The position numbers and the translations under genes were made by a program. From contig CAJTNT010000018.1 in assembly GCA_910577785.1 (NCBI GenBank), forward strand, positions 12,911 through 76,910: a stretch of DNA of 64,000 nucleotides, read 5' to 3'. The notes under the pieces were generated by a model. The model did not search any database, had not been told where the DNA came from, and saw only the letters and a list, made by a program, of their open reading frames with translations. Source of the stretch: an uncultured Lachnospiraceae bacterium (lineage in GTDB: Bacteria > Bacillota > Clostridia > Lachnospirales > Lachnospiraceae). Shown piece by piece: positions 25,246-33,252 of this stretch; position 1 is the stretch's first letter, and each line of letters begins with the position of its first letter.

Positions 25246-27879
25246 ATGAATATTCAGAAATTTACGCAGAAATCAATCGAAGCCGTCAATGGCTGTGAAA
25301 AACTTGCCTATGAATATGGCAACCAGGAGATTGAGCAGGAGCATCTGCTGGTTTCCCTCCTACTGCAGGAGGATGGCCTGATCCCAAAGTTAATTGAGAA
25401 GATGGATATTGACAAAGCCCATTTTATCCAAAATGCCCAGGATCATCTGGCCAAACGGGTGAAGGTTTCCGGCGGCCAGGTTTACATGGGCCAGTATCTG
25501 AATAAGGCGCTGGTCAGCGCCGAGGACGAGGCGAAGAAGATGGGTGACGAATATGTATCAGTAGAGCATTTGTTCTTAACCCTGTTAAAATACCCCAACC
25601 AGGCGCTGAAGGAAATTTTCCGCGAATACGGCGTTACCAGGGAACGTTTCCTGCAGGCGCTTGCGACCGTCCGCGGCAACCAGAAGGTCGTGTCAGATAA
25701 TCCGGAAGCCACTTATGACACGCTGGAGAAATATGGTTATGACATGGTGGGGCGCGCCCGTGAGCAGAAGATGGATCCCGTGATTGGCCGCGATGGCGAG
25801 ATACGCAATGTCGTGCGTATCCTTTCGCGCAAGACCAAGAACAACCCAGTCCTGATTGGCGAGCCGGGCGTAGGCAAGACCGCTGTGGTGGAAGGGCTGG
25901 CGCAGCGGATTGTCCGCGGCGATGTGCCGGAGGGCTTGAAGGATAAGCGGCTGTTTGCGCTTGATATGGGCGCGCTGGTAGCGGGCGCCAAATACCGCGG
26001 GGAATTTGAAGAACGCCTGAAGGCAGTGTTGGATGAAATCAAGCACAGCGATGGCCAGATTATCCTCTTTATTGACGAGCTGCACACCATTGTCGGCGCT
26101 GGCAAGACAGATGGGGCGATGGATGCAGGTCAACTGCTCAAGCCTATGCTGGCACGGGGCGAGCTGCACTGCATTGGCGCCACTACTTTAGATGAATACC
26201 GCGAGTACATTGAGAAGGATGCGGCCTTGGAGCGCAGGTTCCAGCCCGTTATGGTGGAAGAGCCTACCGTAGAAGACACCATCTCCATCCTCCGCGGCTT
26301 GAAGGATCGTTATGAAGTATTCCATGGCGTAAAGATTACCGATGCCGCGCTGGTGTCTGCCGCCGTGCTTTCCAACCGCTATATCAGCGACCGTTTCCTG
26401 CCGGATAAGGCCATTGACCTGGTGGACGAGGCCTGTGCCTTAATCAAGACAGAGCTGGATTCGCTGCCCACCGAACTGGATGAGCTGCAGCGCAAGGTCA
26501 TGCAGATGGAAATTGAGGAGGCCGCGCTCAAAAAAGAGGAGGATCGCCTCAGCCGGGATCGCCTGGAAGCATTGCAGAAGGAACTGGCAGAATTGAAAAA
26601 TGAATTCCAGTCGCGCAAGGCGCAGTGGGATAATGAGAAAAAATCAGTGGAGCGGGTGCAGAGGCTGCGGGAAGAGTTGGAGGCCATACATGGGGAAATC
26701 GCTAAAGCCCAGCAGAACTATGATCTGGAAAAAGCAGCTGAGCTTCAGTATGGCAAGAAGCCAGAGCTGCAGCGCCAGCTGGAAATGGAAGAAGAGCAGG
26801 TAAAGAACAAGGAACTTCGTCTGGTGCATGAGAATGTCAGCGATGAGGAAATTGCCAAAATTATCTCCCGCTGGACGGGCATCCCGGTGGCCAAGCTTAC
26901 AGAGAGTGAGCGTAATAAGACCCTCCATCTGGATGAAGAGCTCCACAGGCGTGTCATTGGGCAGGAGGAAGGCGTGACCAAGGTTACGGAGGCGATTATC
27001 CGCTCCAAAGCCGGCATCAAGGATCCCAGTAAGCCGATTGGTTCCTTCCTTTTCCTCGGCCCCACGGGCGTGGGCAAGACTGAGCTGGCCAAAGCGCTGG
27101 CTGCCAGCCTTTTTGACGATGAGAATAATATGGTACGCCTTGACATGAGCGAGTATATGGAGAAATATTCCGTATCCCGCCTGATTGGGGCGCCTCCCGG
27201 ATATGTAGGCTATGAGGAAGGCGGCCAGCTGACGGAGGCAGTCCGCCGGAAGCCGTATTCGGTCGTGCTTTTTGACGAAGTGGAAAAAGCCCATCCGGAC
27301 GTATTTAACGTATTGCTGCAGGTGCTGGACGATGGCCGCATCACGGATTCCCAGGGGCGCACGGTAGATTTCAAAAATACGATATTGATTATGACCTCGA
27401 ACCTGGGCTCATCCTACCTTCTGGAGGGCATTGGCGAAAATGGGGAAATCAAGCCGCAATGCGAGGAGGCCGTGATGGCTGAGCTGCGCGGGAATTTCCG
27501 TCCGGAGTTTTTGAACCGTCTGGATGAGACGATCCTCTTTAAGCCGCTGACGCGGGAGGATATTGGGAATATTATCCATCTGCTGCTGGCAGACCTGAAC
27601 AGGCGCTTGGCAGACCGTGAGATATCCATAGAACTTGCCCCAGAAGCACAGGATTTTATCGTGGAGCATGGGTATGACCCGGTCTATGGCGCAAGACCCT
27701 TAAAGCGTTATCTGCAGAAGACCGTAGAGACGCTGGCCGCCAAGCTGATTTTGGCAGGGCAGGTAAGGGCAGGAGACGTTATTGTCATAGAAGCAGGGCA
27801 GGAAGCCCTGGAGGCTAGTGTGTATGAACAAGTATCAGTTAACTCGGAGCAGTCGGAAAAGTCTCTCCATTTGCATTGA
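25246..27879 (+). CDS. clpB: ClpB chaperone (Hsp100 disaggregase)
   Basis: An 877-residue AAA+ disaggregase. The order is: N-terminal Clp_N repeats (about 1-145), AAA-1 with Walker A GEPGVGKTA (about 206) and Walker B LFIDELHT, the ClpB middle coiled coil (about 405-525, Lys/Glu-rich), AAA-2 with Walker A GPTGVGKTE (about 605) and VLFDEVEKAHPDV, and the D2-small domain. Length and coiled coil separate it from ClpA and ClpC. With DnaK it rescues aggregated protein. It is driven by a CIRCE-controlled promoter. Its 3' end overlaps the next gene by 56 bases in another frame, giving an unusual tail (SVNSEQSEKSLHLH). Confidence 0.97.
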   Translation: MNIQKFTQKSIEAVNGCEKLAYEYGNQEIEQEHLLVSLLLQEDGLIPKLIEKMDIDKAHFIQNAQDHLAKRVKVSGGQVYMGQYLNKALVSAEDEAKKMGDEYVSVEHLFLTLLKYPNQALKEIFREYGVTRERFLQALATVRGNQKVVSDNPEATYDTLEKYGYDMVGRAREQKMDPVIGRDGEIRNVVRILSRKTKNNPVLIGEPGVGKTAVVEGLAQRIVRGDVPEGLKDKRLFALDMGALVAGAKYRGEFEERLKAVLDEIKHSDGQIILFIDELHTIVGAGKTDGAMDAGQLLKPMLARGELHCIGATTLDEYREYIEKDAALERRFQPVMVEEPTVEDTISILRGLKDRYEVFHGVKITDAALVSAAVLSNRYISDRFLPDKAIDLVDEACALIKTELDSLPTELDELQRKVMQMEIEEAALKKEEDRLSRDRLEALQKELAELKNEFQSRKAQWDNEKKSVERVQRLREELEAIHGEIAKAQQNYDLEKAAELQYGKKPELQRQLEMEEEQVKNKELRLVHENVSDEEIAKIISRWTGIPVAKLTESERNKTLHLDEELHRRVIGQEEGVTKVTEAIIRSKAGIKDPSKPIGSFLFLGPTGVGKTELAKALAASLFDDENNMVRLDMSEYMEKYSVSRLIGAPPGYVGYEEGGQLTEAVRRKPYSVVLFDEVEKAHPDVFNVLLQVLDDGRITDSQGRTVDFKNTILIMTSNLGSSYLLEGIGENGEIKPQCEEAVMAELRGNFRPEFLNRLDETILFKPLTREDIGNIIHLLLADLNRRLADREISIELAPEAQDFIVEHGYDPVYGARPLKRYLQKTVETLAAKLILAGQVRAGDVIVIEAGQEALEASVYEQVSVNSEQSEKSLHLH

Positions 27880-28636
27880 GCGGGACGGCACAGTCCGGGT
27901 AAAAGCGCCCACTTGGCTGCCAAAGAGCCAGATTGACCAGTTTGTGCAGAAAAAATCAGCATGGATAGAGCAGAAACGCACAGAAGTCAGGGCATTGGAA
28001 CAGAGGAGAATATCCCATACCTTCCAAGAGGGCGATCGATTTGCATTTTTGGGGCAGGAGTATCGTCTGCAGATTCGGCAGCTGCTTTCCCAGAAGGAAG
28101 ATTCCAGGATGGAAATTGCTTTAGAGAGCGTTATCTGGGAAAGCCCTGCCCAAGAGGGAAGCGCCTTAGGCAGCTTTGCTCCAGAGAGAGCCATTCTAAG
28201 GAAGAATGAAAAGATTTTATCTGTTACCTTGCCTTCCGCTAACGCTTCGGAAGTGAAGGCTCAGCTGGAGCGATGGTATCTCCTCCAGGCCAAGAAAATA
28301 TTTCCGGAGCGTGTCGCAGTATTTTATCCTATGGTAGCAAAATTGGCCAGCGCGGCTGCCCCAAATGGAATCGGGGCGGTGAACCGCATTACCATCCGTA
28401 GCCAGAAGACCAGGTGGGGAAGCTGCAGCAGCAAGGGAAACCTGAATTTCAACTGGCGTCTTTTAATGGCGCCTTTGGATATCTTAGATTATGTGGTAGT
28501 CCATGAATTGTGCCATTTGGCTTACCTAAACCATTCTCCCCAATTCTGGCAGCTGGTAGGGGACATATTGCCGGATTATTCCCAGTGCCGAAGGTGGCTC
28601 AGGGAAAATGGAATGCTCCTGCAGTGGGAGGAATGA
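27824..28636 (+). CDS. YgjP/SprT-like metallopeptidase domain protein (DUF45)
   Basis: A 270-residue protein ending in the zinc motif HELCHLAYLNHSPQFW (HExxH near 226 and a third His), after RSQKTRWGSCSSKGNLNFNW, the characteristic YgjP/DUF45 block. The N-terminal part (RKSLSICIERDGTVRVKAP) is also typical of that family. Substrate is unknown. The ATG at 27824 follows GGAGG by 9 bases and lies inside the end of clpB, so expression may be coupled to it. An alternative GTG lies two codons earlier. Confidence 0.85.
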   Translation: MNKYQLTRSSRKSLSICIERDGTVRVKAPTWLPKSQIDQFVQKKSAWIEQKRTEVRALEQRRISHTFQEGDRFAFLGQEYRLQIRQLLSQKEDSRMEIALESVIWESPAQEGSALGSFAPERAILRKNEKILSVTLPSANASEVKAQLERWYLLQAKKIFPERVAVFYPMVAKLASAAAPNGIGAVNRITIRSQKTRWGSCSSKGNLNFNWRLLMAPLDILDYVVVHELCHLAYLNHSPQFWQLVGDILPDYSQCRRWLRENGMLLQWEE

Positions 28637-28693
28637 AAGAGGGCTATTCGGCAGGCAACTACGGCTCAGGATATCCCGAAAGGAGAGTAGGAA

Positions 28694-29716
28694 ATGGAGA
28701 ATATATGGGAGGAAGGACACAAAAAAGAGGTGAAGCATAAAAGAGAGGAAGGATACAAAAGAGAGGAAGGACACAAAAGAGTGGAAAGGCATAAAAGAGA
28801 GGAAGGACACAAAAGAGAGGAAGGGCACAAAAGAGAGGAAGGATACGAAACAGAGAGAGGGAACAAAATAGAAGCGGGACACAATATAGAGGCAGAATAT
28901 CCGTTACAGAGAAAATTAGAAGCTTTACGGCAGAGCCTTGCCAGCCTGGGCAGTGTGGCTATTGCCTTTTCTGGCGGCGTAGACTCCACTTTTTTGCTGA
29001 AAGCTGCCCAGGAAGTGTTGGGGCAGAAGGCAATTGCCATTACAGCGGAATCCCAGTCCTTCCCCCAAAGGGAGACGTCAGAGTCGAAAGCATTCTGCCA
29101 GCAGCAGGGAATCCGACAGATTATCTTCTTCCATCATGAACTGGAGGTGGAGGGCTTCCGCAAAAATCCGCCCAATCGGTGCTACCTCTGCAAAAAATCT
29201 TTTTTAAGCGAAATAAAGGGACTTGCCGCTGAGCAGGGAATTCCTTATGTGGCGGAGGGATCAAACCTAGATGATGAAGGGGATTACAGGCCTGGGATGC
29301 AGGCCGTTGCGGAGTTAGGGATCCGCAGCCCCTTGCGTGAGGCTGGCCTGACCAAACAGGAAATCCGCCTGCTGTCCAGACAGATGGGCCTGCCGACCTG
29401 GAAGAAGCCTTCCTTTGCCTGCCTAGCATCCAGGTTTGCCTATGGCGAGGAAATCACAGGCGAAAAACTTGCGATGGTAGAGCGTGCAGAAGAGCTTCTG
29501 TTAGGGATGGGATTTTCCCAGGTAAGGGTGCGGGTGCATGGGACAATGGCAAGGATTGAGCTTCTGCCAGAAGATTTCCCAAGATTAATACAGCAAGAGA
29601 ACCGGCGCTCGGTGATAAATAAGCTGAAATCTTATGGCTTTTCTTATATCGCAATGGATCTGGCAGGATATCGGACAGGAAGCATGAATGAAGCGCTGGA
29701 TCTGCCAGCCCAGTAA
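28694..29716 (+). CDS. larE: LarE-like ATP-dependent sacrificial sulfur transferase with repetitive N-terminal tail
   Basis: A 340-residue protein. Residues about 75-330 are LarE-like. They include the PP-loop SGGVDSTFLL (about 92), NRCYLCKKSF with two Cys near 162-165, and FACLASRF with a third Cys near 241. The three-Cys pattern suggests a cluster-dependent variant. LarE adds sulfur to the nickel-pincer cofactor of lactate racemase. The first 60 residues are tandem copies of a six-residue unit like KREEGH, encoded by an 18-base DNA repeat, and are not part of the known family. The ribosome site AAAGGAG fits the early ATG, so the tail appears to be translated. No larA, larB or larC is nearby. 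Confidence 0.85.
   Translation: MENIWEEGHKKEVKHKREEGYKREEGHKRVERHKREEGHKREEGHKREEGYETERGNKIEAGHNIEAEYPLQRKLEALRQSLASLGSVAIAFSGGVDSTFLLKAAQEVLGQKAIAITAESQSFPQRETSESKAFCQQQGIRQIIFFHHELEVEGFRKNPPNRCYLCKKSFLSEIKGLAAEQGIPYVAEGSNLDDEGDYRPGMQAVAELGIRSPLREAGLTKQEIRLLSRQMGLPTWKKPSFACLASRFAYGEEITGEKLAMVERAEELLLGMGFSQVRVRVHGTMARIELLPEDFPRLIQQENRRSVINKLKSYGFSYIAMDLAGYRTGSMNEALDLPAQ
28735..28860 (+). repeat. Coding minisatellite (18-base unit) in larE
   Basis: About seven tandem copies of AAAAGAGAGGAAGGACAC-like units with point differences. They stay in frame and code for K-R-E-E-G-H/Y. Copy number could vary by replication slippage without shifting frame. Confidence 0.85.
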
Positions 29717-29732
29717 ATAGGCATAGATAGAA

Positions 29733-29778
29733 AAAAGGATTCTCTGTCCCGGTCGGCGCCTGGGCAAAGAATCCTTTT
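29733..29778 (+). terminator. Intrinsic terminator after larE
   Basis: AAAAGGATTCT (29733-29743) pairs perfectly with AGAATCCTTTT (29768-29778), with a GC-rich loop. The trailing T-run is inside the stem end. It begins 16 bases after the larE stop. Confidence 0.8.
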
Positions 29779-29870
29779 CGAATAGGTAATGTATAGCATT
29801 CCCGTATGGAAAATCTTGGTAATACAACGAAATATGATATCGGATTCATAAAAGTACGGAATCGTTACAA

Positions 29871-30098
29871 TTAAATCAAGAACGGCATTATTTTTTCCTT
29901 AATCCCGTCTTCATGGGAATCATATTTCAGCTGTAACGGTCCGGAAAAATCCAGCGCCATCACTCCGAGGATGGATTTTGCATCAACAATTTTCTGCCCG
30001 GAACCCAAATCAAAATTGGCGTCAATTTTATCAATGATACTTACAAATTCTCGGATCTGCTCCACATCATTAAATTTTACGTTAACTTGCTGCATCAT
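29871..30098 (-). CDS. HPr-like protein without the phosphocarrier histidine
   Basis: A 75-residue protein aligning by eye with HPr. The region around regulatory Ser46 is kept (KSILGVMALDFSGP), but the GLHARPA active-site loop is replaced by VEQIREFV, so the His15 position is lost (Arg by my alignment). This resembles Crh-type proteins, which keep Ser46 but cannot carry phosphate for the PTS. It might act as a regulator through HPr kinase and CcpA, if those exist here. AAGGAGGAGC on its strand supports the start. Expression is monocistronic. Confidence 0.7.
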   Translation of the reverse strand: MMQQVNVKFNDVEQIREFVSIIDKIDANFDLGSGQKIVDAKSILGVMALDFSGPLQLKYDSHEDGIKEKIMPFLI

Positions 30099-30338
30099 AT
30101 GCTCCTCCTTATCATGATTTTGTTGGCTATTCCGCCTAAAACGATACAGTGTAAACAGCTTGTGTTACCGTTTTCACTTTCATATCATAATACACGGAAA
30201 AATGCAATTTGTATATTGACAGAATTAACAATTTTTTTTGAAATATTTGGAATTTTTTGGAGAAATTCATCCTATTTGACCGGGATGTCATGGTGGTTTG
30301 CTTCTGTATGAAAAGGCTTTCACAATGGTGGCAAGATA

Positions 30339-30377
30339 AGCCATGAATAGTAACTAATTTAGTTACTATTCATGGCT
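30339..30377. repeat. 39-base near-perfect palindrome
   Basis: An 18-base arm (AGCCATGAATAGTAACTA) and its exact complement flank a three-base centre. It lies in the 542-base gene-free interval 30099-30640. Fragments of the same arm (GAATAGTAAC, TTACTATTCATGGC) recur at 30511-30521 and 39651-39665, so it belongs to a dispersed family. The next stem, GGAATGCGC/GCGCATTCC, follows at once. Confidence 0.7.
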
Positions 30378-30426
30378 CAGGAATGCGCTGTACTGCGCAT
30401 TCCGTGAGAACATGATTCAGGAGTGA

Positions 30427-30465
30427 GGGGCGATTTTTGCGCGGCAAAACTTTAAATATCGCCCC
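30427..30465 (-). repeat. Dispersed inverted-repeat element, copy 2
   Basis: The reverse complement closely matches the element at 24878-24917 (GGGGCGAT stem, TTTGCCGCGCAAAAA centre). Together with the palindrome at 30339 it makes a cluster of small hairpins in one intergenic region. Confidence 0.6.
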
Positions 30466-30640
30466 GAATCGTTACTATGAGCGGCCCCTAGGCCGTGAAT
30501 AGTAACCTAATTTACAGATGTCAAAAAACGAATGTTCCTGAACGCTTGAAGGTAAGCGGCGAATATGATATGATGATGATAAAGAAAAAGAGCTGTCACA
30601 GAATGTAAGGCGATGGCAGCCTTTGATTCAGGAGGATTCT

Positions 30641-32137
30641 ATGGATTACGAAGAATTTATGGACTGCGTTGGCCAAATGCTGCGGGAACTGCCGCCGGCG
30701 CGGAAGGATGCATGGATATTGGAGCAGGCAAAAATGGCGCCGAAATCCGTTTGGCAGGATTTTATCATGTCTTTGACAGGAGAGAAGAAGATTATCTATA
30801 TGCCAACAGAAGCTGAGATTGAGGCATTCTGCAGGAAGGTTCAGGAGGGTGAAATCTATGTAGAATACGAAACGCACTATTATGAATTTGATTCCGAAGG
30901 CAGATATATGGATGACTGGAAAATATGGCACAATGATCCCCAAGGCGCATTTCCTTTTTTGGACAGGGCCTTCAAGGGCTGCCATGAGCTTTTGCGCCTG
31001 GGGGAATACAAATCTGCCCGCACTATACTGGATAAAATCTGCCGTCTGGGCTTCCAGGTCGCAGAGGCGGAGGATACGGAAGATTTTGTGGATGATTCCC
31101 CCTATACGATTGCAGACGCCGAAGCAGAGCAGAAGCTGTCCATGGGGAAGCGTGAAATTGGATATGACTGGCTGCAGGCGCTGCTTATGGAGCGGGGAGA
31201 TGCGGTGGAAATGGGATTTGCCAGGGAATTTCTGGCAATCCTACAGAGCAAATTATGCCAGGAACTCAATCTAAGTGATTTTGGCGGCCTGATTTCCGCC
31301 AGCCTCCTGGATTGTATGGAAGGGATCCTGCAGGCGGAGATCGTAGAGATTGACGCCAGCCTTGCAGAATTTTCGTCAGAGACGCAATATTGGCAGGAAA
31401 GGCATCTGCTGGAAGGGAAACGGGCGAGGGATCGGCACCTGCTTCTGGATATCCATAAGAAATGCAAGAAGCAGGAAAAGGAAGCGCCCCATCCGACCCC
31501 AGATTCCCTGCTGGACGCCTCATGGAAAGAAATCCGTGAATTGCTGCGGACGCTCAGCTATGAGAGGTTTATTGACGACCAGCTGGAGATTGATGAGGTA
31601 TGGGAAATCTGCCAGGATTTAATCCGAAGAGGGAAGTTTGAGGAAGAAGACTGGCGGATCCGCAAAAAAATCCTCCGTGAGATGGTTTCGCATAGTTACT
31701 ATCATGACTATGGCTGTTATGACCCGGTGAAGGAGCTGGCGGACAAGCTTTACATAACGGATGCGGAGATGCTGGAGTTTGCGGAGCTGCTGGATGAATG
31801 CGGCAGTTATCCACGGGAGGCGGCAGATCTGTACCGTCAGTACGGAAGACGGGACAAGTATGTCCAATATTTGGAAATGCATCTGGAACGCTCATCCAGA
31901 GAGTATGTGGAATTAATCCAGTGTTATTGCGAGGATGGGATGGAAGACGAGGCGCGCAAGGTGGCGGAACAGGGCCTCAAACAGTGCGGAGACGACCTGA
32001 CGGAGCTATTTATCTTCCTGCTTAAGGATGCAAAGGCCTGCAAAGAGAAAGAGCGTTATCAAAAAATATATGCCAGCGCAACGCGGAGGAAGAAAGTAGA
32101 TATTGCAAAGGTGAACCAGGCCGTTACAGATCCTTAA
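30641..32137 (+). CDS. Large hypothetical helical-repeat protein
   Basis: A 498-residue soluble protein, acidic and mostly helical, without signal peptide. Pairs of helices such as EYKSARTILDKICRLGFQVA and PREAADLYRQYGRRDKYVQY suggest TPR- or HEAT-like repeats, as do the C-terminal segments ending in ARKVAEQGLKQCGDDLTELF. I do not recognise a named family. AGGAGG at 30630-30635 fixes the ATG at 30641. It converges on the MGMT-like gene, overlapping it by four bases. A scaffold role would be a guess. Confidence 0.65.
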   Translation: MDYEEFMDCVGQMLRELPPARKDAWILEQAKMAPKSVWQDFIMSLTGEKKIIYMPTEAEIEAFCRKVQEGEIYVEYETHYYEFDSEGRYMDDWKIWHNDPQGAFPFLDRAFKGCHELLRLGEYKSARTILDKICRLGFQVAEAEDTEDFVDDSPYTIADAEAEQKLSMGKREIGYDWLQALLMERGDAVEMGFAREFLAILQSKLCQELNLSDFGGLISASLLDCMEGILQAEIVEIDASLAEFSSETQYWQERHLLEGKRARDRHLLLDIHKKCKKQEKEAPHPTPDSLLDASWKEIRELLRTLSYERFIDDQLEIDEVWEICQDLIRRGKFEEEDWRIRKKILREMVSHSYYHDYGCYDPVKELADKLYITDAEMLEFAELLDECGSYPREAADLYRQYGRRDKYVQYLEMHLERSSREYVELIQCYCEDGMEDEARKVAEQGLKQCGDDLTELFIFLLKDAKACKEKERYQKIYASATRRKKVDIAKVNQAVTDP

Positions 32138-32442
32138 CATTCCCATTGGCATCTTTTCATATCCACATGGGAGCTGTCTTTGAATATCACATCTTCCTGG
32201 AGCAGCAGGCCGCGCTGGCCAGGGAAATGCGGCGCCAGCCTTCCCGCATGGTTGACAATGCGGTGGCAGGGGTAGGAGCCGTAATATTCTGACATGCTTA
32301 GGACCTTCCCTACAAGCCGGGCGTTTTTGTCCCGGCCGATTAATCTTGCAATCTGCCCGTAGGAAGCGACTTTACCTGCGGGCACTTCTTCTACTGCAGA
32401 GAGTATCTCATAGATCAGTTCTTCGGTTAAAATAGCAGCCAT
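32134..32442 (-). CDS. MGMT-family DNA alkyl-repair protein
   Basis: A 102-residue protein matching the C-terminal domain of O6-alkylguanine-DNA alkyltransferase. It has the winged-helix segment VPAGKVASYGQIARLIG, the Arg-finger-like NARLVGKVLS, and SYPCHRIVN with the acceptor Cys in PCHR. Because Cys is present, it is an MGMT/Ogt-like domain rather than an alkyltransferase-like (ATL) protein, which has Trp there. It lacks the N-terminal domain of full Ogt. Its 3' end overlaps the convergent helical-repeat gene by four bases. Confidence 0.82.
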   Translation of the reverse strand: MAAILTEELIYEILSAVEEVPAGKVASYGQIARLIGRDKNARLVGKVLSMSEYYGSYPCHRIVNHAGRLAPHFPGQRGLLLQEDVIFKDSSHVDMKRCQWEC

Positions 32443-32636
32443 CTTTGTTCCCTCCGGTGTTTTCGTGTGGTTTCTGTATGGGGCAGCCTTTTGTCCATCC
32501 TCAAAGCCAAAGTGTTTTGTAGAGTGACAGTATAACAGGGGAACGTGTAAATTTCAAGGGCATTTTTAAGATTATTTACACTAAAGTACAGGAATCGTAA
32601 CTGTGAAAAAGAATGCCGATTTTTATACTTGATATT

Positions 32637-32666
32637 TTGACATGTTTGTAGTATTATAAATAATAC
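32637..32666 (+). promoter_or_regulatory. Promoter with overlapping palindromic operator for the GntR gene
   Basis: TTGACA at 32637-32642 and a -10 of TAATAC at 32661-32666 (18-base spacer) enclose GTATTAT-AA-ATAATAC (32651-32666). That palindrome is typical of sites bound by YtrA-type GntR regulators. Short GATACAAA repeats follow. Autoregulation is inferred. The interval 32443-32752 otherwise holds no gene. Confidence 0.6.
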
Positions 32667-32752
32667 AAACGATACAAACAATATAAATGATACAAATAAT
32701 GCAGACGATGAAGATAATCAGATTGTGGGAAGGGGAGGTGGTTTTTTTGATC

Positions 32753-33121
32753 ATGGAATTGGATTTTGCAAGCAGCATCCCAATTTACCAGCAGATCCGC
32801 AATGAGATTGTGCGGGCAGTGGCGGACGGGAGGCTTGCGGATGGAGACAGGCTGCCAACCATCCGGGCTCTTGCCCAGGAAGTAGGGGTTAATTCGATGA
32901 CAGTGAATAAGGCTTACCAGCTCCTGAAGCAGGAGGGTTATCTGATTACGGACCGGCGGAATGGCGCAACGGTCCGCTGCACGGATGAGGGAGAGAGGCA
33001 GGCTGTGGGAAGGAAGGTTGGCAAGGAGCTGGGGCTGTTGGCTGCGGAAGCAAAAGTTGCAGGCCTATCGGAGGGAGAATTTTTGGAATTGTGCCGTCAG
33101 GCGTATGCTGGCAGGCCGTAA
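32753..33121 (+). CDS. GntR-family regulator, YtrA type
   Basis: A 122-residue protein: a winged helix (IPIYQQIRNEIVRAVADG, then LPTIRALAQEVGVNSMTVNK) with only a short C-terminal helix pair. This is the YtrA subfamily layout, which usually controls a neighbouring membrane protein or ABC operon. The chosen ATG follows GGGGAGGTGG by about 11 bases; a TTG at 32747 is a better-spaced alternative. The next gene encodes a membrane protein with a DUF5808 segment, a common partner. Confidence 0.9.
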   Translation: MELDFASSIPIYQQIRNEIVRAVADGRLADGDRLPTIRALAQEVGVNSMTVNKAYQLLKQEGYLITDRRNGATVRCTDEGERQAVGRKVGKELGLLAAEAKVAGLSEGEFLELCRQAYAGRP

Positions 33122-33252
33122 GGAACGGTCCAGAAATTTTTTGAATGGCACTCTTGAAGAAAAATCCTGTGTACGATTCGCAAGTTATGTCTGGAAAGTT
33201 CCTAAGGGACGGTAGGAAAGGGAGAAGAGAAAGGCGAAGGAGGTGCTGTGAA

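Noticed and set aside
26644..27294. A 216-residue minus-strand frame inside clpB
   Set aside because: Antisense shadow of a well-conserved gene with no ribosome site and no recognisable domain; similar long shadows lie in 8652-9371, 12003-12728 and 13735-14535.
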